Notes: generated by a model not told the origin, from the sequence alone. A stretch of DNA of 60,000 nucleotides from Glandiceps talaboti (GCF_964340395.1 NC_135557.1:9492960-9552959); one strand, 5' to 3'; shown: positions 40,911 through 53,459, numbered from the stretch's first letter. Numbers and translations: made by a program.

Positions 40911-41082
40911 TATTCAAAGTCGGCTTACCTTGATCTACAATATGTATGCCATGAAGTTCGAGATTATCACGTACATGTTAGATGAGTTATTGTTTGCTAT
41001 AACACACCGCATACTCAACCCTCGGTCGTGATTGGTCAAAGCGACATCACATGCTATGGACCATTCTTACGCTGTTCCACGA

Positions 41083-41161
41083 TAGATGACGTAGCAGGCA
41101 CTAATTAATGGAACTAGTCACTAGGACTAGTTCCATTAGTGCCTAATGATAACGTCATCTA
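41083..41161. repeat. Palindromic hairpin element
   Basis: tggaactagtc and ggactagttcca face each other, continuing outwards as ggcactaat/ttagtgcc and agatgacgt/acgtcatct. It looks like the end or core of a short inverted-repeat transposon. Confidence 0.75.
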
Positions 41162-41169
41162 TGCGCGAC

Positions 41170-41364
41170 ATTTTCAACAAACAACTAATTTTAAACATGT
41201 CTGGCTCGTCTGCAACTACAACCGCAAGCAATGGCCAAAGCAATGAATTGTTTATGCTCGATTCGTCTAAATTTCGGAAAAAGAACACCGTCACTGAGAA
41301 AGACAAAAAAAAAGACAAGAAAGGGAGTAATAAAGAAAACACTTTTGTTTCCCTTCAGGACTAG
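41170..41364 (+). CDS. Short Ser/Lys-rich ORF inside hairpin-flanked segment
   Basis: Frame with MSGSSATTTASNGQSNE then KDKKKDKKGSNKENT, ending TAG. Low-complexity, flanked by the hairpins at 41083-41161 and 41358-41499. May be a first-exon fragment carried by a mobile element, or chance. Confidence 0.25.
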   Translation: MFNKQLILNMSGSSATTTASNGQSNELFMLDSSKFRKKNTVTEKDKKKDKKGSNKENTFVSLQD

Positions 41365-41499
41365 TCAGTCACACCTAAACATTGTTGTTTCCCCTAGGGG
41401 AACCGAGATTCCCGTATAGACTGAATGGCGTAATTCTTTCCATTTGTTCTGTTATTCCTTTAGGGGAAACGAGACTGTTTTGGTGTGACTGGCTAGTCC
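41358..41499. repeat. Hairpin element with CCCCTAGGGG words
   Basis: ggactagtcagtcacacc (41358-41375) faces ggtgtgactggctagtcc (41482-41499), with further matching gtttcccctagggg and taggggaaac inside. Confidence 0.75.
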
Positions 41500-42118
41500 C
41501 GAGGAGAGACCGTTGAAACGTACGGTATCGCCCAAATAATGTCAGTCAACATGTGTACATTGGACACCAGGACACGTACCGTTTGGCATCAATCTACATT
41601 AAAACGGACACACGTCAGGCCTGTAGCAATACCGAGAGTATTCGCTATTTTTAATACACGTAGGGATATCAAATTGAGCATTACGACTACGACTATTCCA
41701 TAGAAGTAGACATATCGCCAAATTAAAGCACCGTTTTCCAAACATGGTGAACTTAACCAGAAATTCTGCCAACGAAGGAGTTGTGTAGTGCCACTGTAAA
41801 ATAAACTTTAAATCAGCCCTCCATTGTAAAGCTAACTGCATACAAATACACGTCAACGTCTGCACTATACTCTGTCAAACTTCGTTTACTCTATGCACTG
41901 GTATGGGGACGTTTTATTGTTTGCATATAATTATGGAAGGCTGTATTTGCGTGCTTCTGTTATTAATTTTACGTAGGGTGATGAGGAATGTAATTTACCC
42001 TATGTTTTTTCTAATACCAGACAAATCTAGACATTCACACCTATACAGGTGTTCAATCCAAAGCGTCGTCAGACATCCACGAGTCAATTTGTGTTTCAAC
42101 ATCACGTAGTTTACAGGT

Positions 42119-42184
42119 ACAAACAAACAAACAAACAAACAAACAAACAAACAAACAAACAAACAAACAAACAAACAAACAAAC
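42119..42184. repeat. (AAAC)n microsatellite
   Basis: About 16 units of aaac. Confidence 0.95.
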
Positions 42185-42326
42185 AGACGAAAAAACTACA
42201 TAATAGTCTTATACAGTTCAAGCTTTATCGTGTTCTTATTTTACTGGGTCAAATTTACATTACAAGCAGTTGATTTGCAGAAAGCTGCTTCGCAAAACTC
42301 AAATTACAACCCTTGCACAAATTGTT

Positions 42327-42496
<170 letters not shown>

Positions 42497-43239
42497 ATCC
42501 AAAGTGTTACATTTTAGGGACTACCTGACTTGTTATGTTTCAGTGCATAAGTTATTTTCCTACTAGGAAGATCAGCGTAACGTATAGCGATTCTCCAACC
42601 TGTTTTTCTATGGTACCGAGTCTGGCTTGTCTATAGTCAGGAATAAGCCACACAGGTATTGTCACTCGCTCGCACTCATACATACAGGCAGAGAGAGAGA
42701 GACACCACACACACAATTGCGTTGCAAATCAAAATCAAGGAAGGAACCAAGAATAACTTTATTCACAATTACATTCTCATATATATACTGAATGACGTCG
42801 TTTTTTCCAAATATAATTTATGAAAGACGATCTTTCACCTTGATTCGTTATTCTAGAAGACACGATGAACTCGCCACCAGAATACTTAAAAGATTGAGCT
42901 TAGGACTGAGATAATGTTGTGTTTAAACTGTACACGTGTAGAGATCTCGGCGATCATGCCAGTTGAAAAACAAACATTAATTTGAATTCGCTAATCAATA
43001 AGTTATCTTGTTTACAAGTATTAATCTCTGTTGTTTAATCGAAACACTTGACAATTGTTATCTAGTGGAGATGAGTGTAATTAATACAGGGTTAGTAGTA
43101 AATCAACTTATTAATAGATCGCGCTGTTGTTAACTCCTGTTACTAAGGAAATAGCGCAGAAGTAAATTTCACGTTAGGTTTTTTGGTAAACTATGTCAAA
43201 AATACCAAATATGACATTTATGTATCTTAACAATTGTAA

Positions 43240-43640
43240 TTATTTTTTATCAATTGTAAATTGCGTGTCACGGGGAAATCGTACAACAATTCAACTACAG
43301 AACAGAAAGAGTGTGGTAATGGCAGACGCGTAGTCGAAATCATGAGTGCCTAAATTTCTAAACGATATAAATATTACCACCACTGGTGCGATTTTTGCTT
43401 AACTAGAGCAACAAAGCACATTATGAACATGTATGTATACGTTTTATTGATAACTGTGCCCAAAACAAGGACGCACTCATGTTTCAGCTAAAAGTGGATT
43501 TGCTTGAATCTGACTTACAGTGACACGCACATAGTTACGTCATTACTACAGAGCAAATGCACACTCTGATGATACAGTTAAGGCTGAGTTGTAAACAACT
43601 CCATTATGCAGTCATTGGATGTGTGATACTAGGCTCGACA
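43240..43640. repeat. Dispersed repeat, copy 2
   Basis: Diverged relative of 12660-13150 in the same orientation; shared blocks include gtgtcacggggaaatcgt, aactagagcaac, ggacgcactcatg, cgtcattact and tgcagtcat. Confidence 0.7.
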
Positions 43641-44799
43641 ATATATTACGCAAATCGTTATTTTATTTTGAAATGAAATGGTATTTTTTAGATATTCAGA
43701 AATGAAATCGTAGTCACAGGTGACGGATTAGTATGTTATTTGCCAAATACCATTCCAAACATTGTTACTCGTTGTAATTTTTCCAGTGTAACCGGAAATG
43801 TGATTGCTCGCAGCAAGATATTGAACAGTATTTTGCAAAAAGAATATATATATATATATATAGATAGATAGTCTGTATATCGATAGAATCTTGTAAACCA
43901 TGAAAGTGTAAAAGTTGATATGTAGCATATTGGCAATCTAGGTAAAATAAACGGTTTTTCAAAACTTTCACAGGGTTTAATCTTGGTTGGTTCTTAAGCT
44001 TCTTGCTGGTGTACCTGTAAAAGAAGAACACGGTACATATTAAAGATTGGTTACATTAAAATTTCCATTACAGAATAATACCGAGTTTGTGGCATTGATA
44101 ATGAACATAAAATTTCAATAAACTGTTAACCGTAAAATAATAAATATACATGCAATACTATGTATGTTCATCATGGAAGCATTACGATTCATACACAAGT
44201 TATCTTCTTCCACTTTTGATTGAGATACAGACATGTTTTGAACTAATCACTTGTCCCTATTCAGTGTCTAACTGGATCAGACAGTGTGATTCAAATCCAC
44301 CCTCAGCTCGGATCATTCAGTTAGAATTTGAATCAGATTTAATAAATTTTCAAAGATTGATTACAAAATTAACCAAGTTTGCTAATGGAAAAGAATTACT
44401 CCCTTAGTAATAAAATAAAACTTACAAAGAGTAATTAAAGCTTATTCTTGGAAAATAAAAGCAAAGTTATAATACTAGGAAAAAACAGTTTTTTCCAAGC
44501 ACAAACCTTTACTAAGTTGCTTTTTAATTTCAATATATGTAAATCTCTGCCTCTGAGGGCGCATTTTTATGGCAACCCGAGTAGGTCAAACATTTTGAAT
44601 ATTTTGTTTGTCTTATCTTATTTATATTTCATTTTTGTATTGTATTTTATTTTTTAAATTTTGTCTATATTTTTATTATTCTTGTGGCGATTTATTTTCC
44701 CAGTCGAGGACCACTCGATTTCAATAGCAGGGCTGTGTAGCTCTCATACGACCGACTTCCGGTAGACCTAACACGTCGTTATACTCAATTGAGTGCACA

Positions 44800-45365
44800 T
44801 TTTATTTGAATACATACAAATACATACAATGGCACTCTTACTTTCAGATGTTAGGCCTATCTGTGCTCTAAGTGCTCTTTGTTCAACCATTGAACTCGTT
44901 GTGCTAAATCATTAATCCAATATGTGTCTTCTTCTTATCCAATCAACAGAGGGCAAAAGGCTGAAATCAGGGACTAATGAAATTATATGATGAAGGGGGG
45001 GGGGGGGGTTAGTGGATTCTGGATTAATCTATCAGACCACCAAAAACAAATCTAAAAATCTCGGTCATCTGTAAATACTTGTATACTTAATGCTCTTTTG
45101 CATTTTGTAATTGAATGAAATACATTCTAGATAGGTGGGTGATGGTTAGAGGAGTTTACATTTAATGAATTTGATATTTTTTTATACTTCATACATACTT
45201 TACATTCTGTGCCTGTACGAACTTTTCACTGGGTAAGAATAAGGCACTTAGCATACTGAACGTTTAGAGCAACGAAATGAATGGTTGTACAAAGAGCACT
45301 TAGAACACAGAAAGGTCTACCATATGCCAGTAGCTAGTATCATTGTATGTATTTGCATGTGCTAG
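44800..45365. mobile_element. TIR element (~560 bp), non-autonomous
   Basis: Imperfect long inverted repeats of about 90 bp: ttaggcctatctgtgctcta and agtgctctttgttcaaccat (44850-44890) face atggttgtacaaagagcact and tagaacacagaaag (45281-45315). Outer parts tacaaatacatacaatg and cattgtatgtatttgca also match. Poly-G near 44996-45009 lies inside. No ORF. Confidence 0.75.
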
Positions 45366-45691
45366 GCCTACTGGACATCAGTAATAACAGTCCTACACCA
45401 CACCCCTGCTGTGGAAATCAAGTGGTACAAGACTGGAAAGGTAAACAACTCGGAACATAAAAAATAAAATCAAGAGAAATGAAAAAAATGAATAAATAAA
45501 AATTTGAATGTAAATAACATGACAAATATTTAAGAATTAAATATATATATAAAAAGGGCAGAAATATAAAAAAAATCGTAGAATAAATATAAACATGCCA
45601 ACACACTGTCTATCAACATGTATTATTATTTAATTATCACACGGATACAGTGTCAGAGAATAGTACAACGTATAACAAAGTGTTAACTTAC

Positions 45692-45779
45692 CAACGTCGC
45701 GTCTCAATCCGTGAAGTCCTTGAGGTGGTGTTTCATTTGCTAGAATCACAAGGATAACAGTTATCAAGCTTCTTAACAC
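45692..45779 (-). CDS. First-exon copy a (GTG at start position)
   Basis: 29 codons from GTG TTA AGA AGC to GAC GTT G|gtaagt (phase 1). Encodes a hydrophobic stretch (LITVILVILA) and then PPQGLHGLRRDV. No in-frame ATG is found before an upstream stop. A 249-bp insertion (45797-46045) separates it from its upstream block. The downstream end of the duplicated DNA is near 45615. Confidence 0.6.
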
Positions 45780-45796
45780 TAGAAATATCACTATGC

Positions 45797-46045
45797 AAAA
45801 AGTCAACCACCTTTACCCAACATTTACCCTACCTGTGACCCACCTAACCTCCATCTCTGTCCAGGTGTAGTATGAGACGCAGTGCCACTTTCGACTGTCT
45901 ACAACCTCCAGGTGTGAGATCACCAGGGGTAAATTAAGTTAGAGGTGGAACTTCGTCTCATACTCATCACATTTACACATCCTCTGCCCAAGATTTACCC
46001 CGGGGGAAAGACATGGTCAAATGTGACTTTACGTATATTGTATGC
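45797..46045. mobile_element. 249-bp insertion in first-exon copy a with TATGC target duplication
   Basis: TATGC at 45792-45796 recurs at 46041-46045, and the other copies run straight across this point. The insert has partial internal inverted repeats (gtatgagacg near 45869 and cgtctcatac near 45954). No ORF. It behaves like a small transposable element. Confidence 0.75.
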
Positions 46046-46242
46046 TGGTGGAAAGATTATTCGTTTTCTATAACAATGACGATATGCTAAAGATAATCTT
46101 TAACAAAAAAATTAGTTTTGAATAACTGACATCGCTATAATATCTAGGTTACAAGTAGTATTTTAATGTTAGGGAAGTTTTAAAAGTCATTCCAGATCTT
46201 TATCTTACAGCAGTACTGAAGATGTACAGTATCTCTCTGTGT

Positions 46243-46251
46243 GTTTATATG
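46243..46251 (-). promoter_or_regulatory. TATA-like motif in copy a upstream block
   Basis: Minus strand reads catataaac followed by acagagagatactgtac. The same sentence is conserved at 47558-47566, 54023-54031 and, with a change, 55163-55171. Conservation among copies favours a core promoter. Confidence 0.4.
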
Positions 46252-46794
46252 AGCATACGAGCGAGTAACGACATATACCTTTGTGGCTAATTTCTAATTT
46301 ATAAACAAGCCTGCATGACACCGTACCTCGACAGTAAGACCGATAGCGTGGAGAATCCTTCAAGTTACAAAGATTTACCAATAAGGCACATTACCATGGT
46401 AGTTTAAACGTAATATGTACTCATAAACTGACATGAGATTTGAATGGTATACTGCTAAGCTAATGCCTGGTTGTTCTCAATTACTCATTAGAATAGGAAA
46501 AAGATTCAACAACTTTGCGCTATATTACTATCAAAGTGTACATTGAACTATGTACAAGAACTATGAATAAAGTTGTAAGAAATTCCCTCCGTACCGAAAA
46601 CAGTTAAATATGCAAATTAAAATCAAAAGCTAAGTTAAGAACTTTTTGACATGTGAACTTTGTTATCATCAATGTATAAACCAAATGATATTAAATTGAA
46701 AGCTTGCATGGCAAAGATGGTACTGGATATAATTTCGTCTTCAGGCAGATGTTTACCAGGTATAAGTAAGCCGTTTTAGAGAACATTATGACAC

Positions 46795-46943
46795 AGACAG
46801 ACAGACAAACGGACAGACATATATACATACATACATACATACATACATACATACATACATGCATACATACATGCATACGTACATACATACATACATACAT
46901 ACATACATACATACATACCTACATACCTACATACCTACATACA

Positions 46944-46976
<33 letters not shown>

Positions 46977-46982
46977 ACAGAA

Positions 46983-47050
<68 letters not shown>

Positions 47051-47065
47051 GGATAAACATACATA
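46795..47065. repeat. Compound CAGA / CATA / GCAG / CAGA microsatellite
   Basis: CAGA, then CATA to about 46940, GCAG to about 46976, CAGA to 47050. Located 3' of first-exon copy b. Confidence 0.95.
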
Positions 47066-47263
47066 TAATAATCTCATGCCCTCAACTTAGATGATAAGTG
47101 CTAAGTGATATTGCCCTCTCCCCAATACTATATCGCCAGTAGTACCATATCTAATGCAGATTATAGACATTGGTATGACCCCTACCAATATGTATTGTTA
47201 TTTAATTAACACGCGGATACAGTGTTTGAGAATAACACAAAGCAAAACAAAGTATTAACTTAC

Positions 47264-47348
47264 CAACATCGCGTCTCAATCCGTGAAGTCCAGCAGGTGG
47301 TGACTTTTCTAGAATCACAAGGATAGCAGTTATCAAGCTTCTTAACAC
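47264..47348 (-). CDS. First-exon copy b (GTG at start position)
   Basis: 28 codons from GTG TTA AGA AGC to GAT GTT G|gtaagt. Encodes LITAILVILEKSPPAGLHGL. One codon shorter than most. It keeps the long upstream block with TATA-like motif, but no in-frame ATG is visible. Confidence 0.6.
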
Positions 47349-47557
47349 TAGCAATATACTGGAGGAAAGTTTATTTATTTTCTAGAACAATTGCGCTGAG
47401 TTAAAGATAATCTTTGATAACAATTTTCGTTTTGAATAAGTAACATTACTATACTGTCAGCGTTACAAGTTATTTTCAAATATTAGGGAAGTTTTAAAAG
47501 TCATTCCAGATCTTTATCTTACAACACTACTAGTGATGTACAATATCTCTCTGTGAG

Positions 47558-47566
47558 TTTATATGA
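47558..47566 (-). promoter_or_regulatory. TATA-like motif in copy b upstream block
   Basis: Minus strand catataaac, about 210 nt upstream of the copy b first exon. Falls inside the ~382-bp block missing from copies c-g. Confidence 0.4.
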
Positions 47567-48153
47567 GCGTACGAGCGATTAAGGATATACACCCCTGTGG
47601 CTAATTTCTAATTTATAAACAATCCCGCATGACCCCTTACCTCGACAGTAAGACCGATAGCGTGGAGAATCCTTCAAGTTACAAAGATTTACCAATAAGG
47701 CACATTACCATGGTAGTTTAAACGTAATATGTACTAATAAACTGACATGATATTTCAATGGTATACTGCTAAGCTAAAGTCTGATTATGGAAATTATTTG
47801 ATTATGCCAGTGACTCAATAGAATTAAAAAACAAATGCAAACAATTTCGTCAGACACATACGCTATAATATTATCAAAGTGTACACTGAACTATGTACAT
47901 GAATTTCGAAGCATGCAGTCTTAACAAATTACCTCCTTAACGAAAACAGTTAATAATGTAAATTAAAATAAGAAGCTAAGTTAAGAACTTATTTTAGGCA
48001 TGTGAGTTTTGTTATTATCAATGTACACAAAATGATGTCACATTGGAAGCTTGCATGCCAAATATGTTGCTGGATATCATTTTGTCCTTAGATGTGCACC
48101 AGGTCTTATTTAAATTCAGCAAGCCGTTTCGGAGAACATTATGACATAGACAG

Positions 48154-48237
48154 ACACACATACATACATACATACATACATACATACATACATACATACA
48201 TACATACATACATACATACATACATACATACATACAG
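48154..48237. repeat. (CATA)n tract, unit c
   Basis: Preceded by attatgacatagacagacac and followed by gataaagaaacagaaaaagt. Equivalent tracts of other lengths are at 49099-49168, 50035-50110, 50974-51063, 51926-51977 and 52842-52962. Confidence 0.95.
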
Positions 48238-48594
48238 ATAAAGAAACAGAAAAAGTCTCATAACCTCCACCTACATGATAAGCACTAAGTGATATTGCCC
48301 TCTCACCAATACTATGCCACCAGTAGCAGAGTATATGCATCGATATGGCCATTATCACACGGATACAGTATCACAGAATGTCACAACGTAGGCAGAGAGC
48401 CGTACAAACAAACAGACAGAATAAGTGATAAGTGCTTGTAGCCCTCTAATCTATACCATTCCGTAAGTAGCACCATATCTAACGCAGAGAATATACAGTG
48501 ATATCGCCCCCTCCGACATATATCATTATCATTTAATTATCACACGGATAGAATGACAGAGAATAGAACAACGTATAACAAAGTATTAACTTAC

Positions 48595-48682
48595 CAACAT
48601 CGCGTCTCAATCCGTGAAGTCCATGAGGTGGCATTGCCTCAGCTGGAATCACAAAGATTAAAGTTATCAACCTTCTTAACAT
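48595..48682 (-). CDS. First-exon copy c (ATG)
   Basis: 29 codons, MLRRLITLIFVIPAEAM..., ending HGLRRDV and G|gtaagt. The N-terminus has two Arg, a hydrophobic core and an A-E-A cleavage-like site, so it is a plausible short signal peptide. Lacks the upstream TATA block. First of five near-identical units. Confidence 0.65.
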
Positions 48683-49527
48683 TAGAAATATTCTGGTGGA
48701 AAGTTTATTTGTTTTCTAAAGTCTGATTATGGAAATTATTTGATTATGCCAGTGACTCAATAGAATTTTAAAAAATACAAGACAAACAATTTCGTCAGAC
48801 ACATACGCTATATTATTATCAAAGTGTACACTGAACTATGTACATGAATTTCGAAGCATGCAGTCTTGACAAATTACCTCCTTAACGAAAACAGTTAATA
48901 ATGTAAATTAAAATAAGAAGCTAAGTTAAGAACTTATTTTAGGCATGTGAGTTTTGTTATTATCAATATACACAAAATGATGTAACATTGGAAGATTGCA
49001 TGCCAAATATGTTGCTGGATATCATTTTGTCCTCAGGTAGATGTGCACCAGGTCTTATTTAAATTCAGCAAGCCGTTTTGGAGAACATTATGACATAGAC
49101 ATACATACATGCATACATACATACATACATACATACATACATACATACATACATACATACATACATACAGATAAAGAAACAGAAAAAGTCTCATATCCAC
49201 CACCTACATGATAAGCACTAAGTGATATTGCCCTCTTACCAATACTATACCACCAGTAGCAGAGTATATGCATCGATATGGCCATTATCACACGGATACA
49301 GTATCACAGAATGTCACAACGTAGGCAGAGAGCCGTACAAACAAACAGACAGAATAAGTGATAAGTGCTTGTAGCCCTCTAATCTATACCATTCCGTAAG
49401 TAGCACCATATCTAACGCAGAGAATATACAGTGATATCGCCCCCTCCGACATATATCATTATCATTTAATTATCACACGGATAGAATGACAGAGAATAGA
49501 ACAACGTATAACAAAGTATTAACTTAC

Positions 49528-49615
49528 CAACATCGCGTCTCAATCCGTGAAGTCCATGAGGTGGCATTGCCTCAGCTGGAATCACAAAGATTAAAGTTAT
49601 CAACCTTCTTAACAT
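49528..49615 (-). CDS. First-exon copy d (ATG)
   Basis: Coding text identical to copy c as far as I can read, with the same donor. Unit spacing from copy c is 933 bp. Confidence 0.65.
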
Positions 49616-50468
49616 TAGAAATATTCTGGTGGAAAGTTTATTTGTTTTCTAAAGTCTGATTATGGAAATTATTTGATTATGCCAGTGACTCAATAGAATT
49701 TTAAAAAATACAAGACAAACAATTTCGTCAGACACATACGCTATATTATTATCAAAGTGTACACTGAACTATGTACATGAATTTCGAAGCATGCAGTCTT
49801 GACAAATTACCTCCTAAACGAAAACAGTTAATAATGTAAATTAAAATAAGAAGCTAAGTTAAGAACTTATTTTAGGCATGTGAGTTTTGTTATTATCAAT
49901 ATACACAAAATGATGTAACATTGGAAGATTGCATGCCAAATATGTTGCTGGATATCATTTTGTCCTCAGGTAGATGTGCACCAGGTCTTATTTAAATTCA
50001 GCAAGCCGTTTTGGAGAACATTATGACATAGACATACATACATACATACATACATACATACATACATACATACATACATACATACATACATACATACATA
50101 CATACATACAGATAAAGAAACAGAAAAAGTCTCATATCCACCACCTACATGATAAGCACTAAGTGATATTGCCCTCTTACCAATACTATACCACCAGTAG
50201 CAGAGTATATGCATCGATATGGCTATTATCACACGGGTACAGTATCACAGAATGTCACAACGTAGACAGAGAGCCGTACAAACAAACAGACAGAATAAGT
50301 TATAAGTGCTTGTAGCCCTCTAATCTATACCATTCCGTAAGTAGCACCATATCTAACGCAGAGAATATACAGTGATATCGCCCCCTCCGACATGTATCAT
50401 TATCATTTAATTATCACACGGATAGAATGACAGAGAATAGAACAACGTATAACAAAGTATTAACTTAC

Positions 50469-50556
50469 CAACATCGCGTCTCAATCCGTGAAGTCCATGA
50501 GGTGGCATTGCCTCAGCTGGAATCACAAAGATTAAAGTTATCAACCTTCTTAACAT
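50469..50556 (-). CDS. First-exon copy e (ATG)
   Basis: Coding text identical to copies c and d. Unit spacing from copy d is 941 bp; the difference is mostly in the CATA tract length. Confidence 0.65.
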
Positions 50557-51421
50557 TAGAAATATTCTGGTGGAAAGTTTATTTGTTTTCTAAAGTCTGA
50601 TTATGGAAATTATTTGATTATGCCAGTGACTCAATAGAATTTTAAAAAATACAAGACAAACAATTTCGTCAGACACATACGCTATATTATTATCAAAGTG
50701 TACACTGAACTATGTACATGAATTTCGAAGCATGCAGTCTTGACAAATTACCTCCTAAACGAAAACAGTTAATAATGTAAATTAAAATAAGAAGCTAAGT
50801 TAAGAACTTATTTTAGGCATGTGAGTTTTGTTATTATCAATATACACAAAATGATGTAACATTGGAAGATTGCATGCCAAATATGTTGCTGGATATCATT
50901 TTGTCCTCAGGTAGATGTGCACCAGGTCTTATTTAAATTCAGCAAGCCGTTTTGGAGAACATTATGACATAGACATACATACATACATACATACATACAT
51001 ACATACATACATACATACATACATACATACATACATACATACATACATACATACATACATACAGATAAAGAAACAGAAAAAGTCTCATATCCACCACCTA
51101 CATGATAAGCACTAAGTGATATTGCCCTCTTACCAATACTATACCACCAGTAGCAGAGTATATGCATCGATATGGCTATTATCACACGGGTACAGTATCA
51201 CAGAATGTCACAACGTAGACAGAGAGCCGTACAAACAAACAGACAGAATAAGTTATAAGTGCTTGTAGCCCTCTAATCTATACCATTCCGTAAGTAGCAC
51301 CATATCTAACGCAGAGAATATACAGTGATATCGCCCCCACCGACATGTATCATTATCATTTAATTATCACACGGATAGAATGACAGAGAATAGAACAACG
51401 TATAACAAAGTATTAACTTAC

Positions 51422-51509
51422 CAACATCGCGTCTCAATCCGTGAAGTCCATGAGGTGGCCTTGCCTCAGCTGGAATCACAAAGACTAAAGTTATCAACCT
51501 TCTTAACAT
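51422..51509 (-). CDS. First-exon copy f (ATG, two amino-acid changes)
   Basis: As copy c but ATC to GTC in the hydrophobic core (Ile to Val) and ATG to AGG after A-E-A (Met to Arg). The donor is intact. Unit spacing from e is 953 bp. Confidence 0.65.
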
Positions 51510-52334
51510 TAGAAATATTCTGGTGGAAAGTTTATTTGTTTTCTAAAGTCTGATTATGGAAATTATTTGATTATGCCAGTGACTCAATAGAATTTAAAAA
51601 AATACAAGACAAACAATTTCGTCAGACACATACGCTATATTATTATCAAAGTGTACACTGAACTATGTACATGAATTTCGAAGCATGCAGTCTTGACAAA
51701 TTACCTCCTTAACGAAAACAGTTAATAATGTAAATTAAAATAAGAAGCTAAGTTAAGAACTTATTTTAGGCATGTGAGTTTTGTTATTATCAATATACAC
51801 AAAATTATGTAACATTGGAAGATTGCATGCCAAATATGTTGCTGGATATCATTTTGTCCTCAGGTAGATGTGCACCAGGTCTTATTTAAATTCAGCAAGC
51901 CGTTTTGGAGAACATTATGACATAGACATACATACATACATACATACATACATACATACATACATACATACATACAGATAAAGAAACAGAAAAAGTCTCA
52001 TATCCACCACCTACATGATAAGCACTAAGTGATATTGCCCTCTTACCAATACTATACCACCAGTAGCAGAGTATATGCATCGATATGGCTATTATCACAC
52101 GGGTACAGTATCACAGAATGTCACAACGTAGACAGAGAGCCGTACAAACAAACAGACAGAATAAGTTATAAGTGCTTGTAGCCCTCTAATCTATACCATT
52201 CCGTAAGTAGCACCATATCTAACGCAGAGAATATACAGTGATATCGCCCCCACCGACATGTATCATTATCATTTAATTATCACACGGATAGAATGACAGA
52301 GAATAGAACAACGTATAACAAAGTATTAACTTAC

Positions 52335-52422
52335 CAACATCGCGTCTCAATCTGTGAAGTCCATGAGGTGGCATTGCCTCAGCTGGAATCACAAAGATTA
52401 AAGTTACCAACCTTCTTAACAT
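52335..52422 (-). CDS. First-exon copy g (ATG, two amino-acid changes)
   Basis: As copy c but Ile to Val in the core (ATA to GTA) and Gly to Arg before LRRDV (GGA to AGA). Donor intact. Spacing from f is 913 bp. Last of the ATG-bearing tandem units. Confidence 0.65.
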
Positions 52423-52841
52423 TAGAAATATTCTGGTAGAAAGTTTATTTGTTTTCTAAAGTCTGATTATGGAAATTATTTGATTATGCCAGTGACTCAA
52501 CAGAATTAAAAAAAAAATACAAGACAAACAATTTCGTCAGACACATACGCTATATTATCATCAAAGTGTACACTGAACTATGTACATGAATTTCGAAGCA
52601 TGCAGTCTTAACAAATTACCTCCTTACCGAAAACAGTTAATAATGTAAATTAAAATAAGAAGCTAAGTTAAGAACCTATTTTAGGCATGTGAGTTTTGTT
52701 ATTATCAATATACACAAAATGATGTAACATTGGAAGCTTGCATGCCAAATATGTTGCTGGATATCATTTTGTCCTCAGGTAGATGTGCACCAGGTCTTAT
52801 TTAAATTCAGCAAGCCGTTTCGGAGAACATTATGACATAGA

Positions 52842-52962
52842 CATACATACATACATACATACATACATACACATACATACATACATACATACATACATAC
52901 ATACATACATACATACATACATACATACATTCATACATACATACATACATACATACATACAG
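52842..52962. repeat. (CATA)n tract, unit h
   Basis: Longest of the tandem set, with CACATA and CATTCATA interruptions. Confidence 0.95.
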
Positions 52963-53057
52963 ATAAAGAAACAGAAAAAGTCTCATAACCTCCACCTACA
53001 TGATAAGCACTAAGTGATATTGCCCTCTCACCAATACTATACCACCAGTAGCAGAGT

Positions 53058-53459
53058 TTATAGTATACGTAGTGATAATGCTGTGCCATGATTCGCTAAA
53101 ATCGGTCACGTGATAGGAAAGTAGAATGACTATTTCCCTAGGGAAATAGTTCTATCAACTTGTACATGGTCACGTGTCCACCGCGCGTTCACAGCAGGTC
53201 AAAATGGCAGCTTCTGACGATGTCGTATGCCACCGCGAGTTCACAGCATGAGGTATATTATAAAACACATATTGCCTGGCCTATATTCGGGCTATAGCAC
53301 CCGTTCATTACCCCCTCGTGACTGTGAGTTACCAGGATCACATGCTATTTCCCTCGGCCTTTGGCCTCGCGAAATAGCATGTGATTCTGGTAACTCACAG
53401 TCCCTCGGGTGTAATAAACGGGTGCTATAGCCCTCATGGCCAGGCAATATTTGTTCAAT
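53058..53459. mobile_element. ~400-bp insertion with large hairpin in the intron side of unit h
   Basis: Other units read gcagagtatatgcatcg continuously; here about 400 bp lies between gcagagtttata and atatgcatcg. The insert has a 22-bp palindrome (actatttccctagggaaata at 53129) and a ~180-bp hairpin (53270-53450) whose arms start attgcctggcc and end ggccaggcaat. Short AT-type target site. Non-autonomous DNA transposon is likely. Confidence 0.8.
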
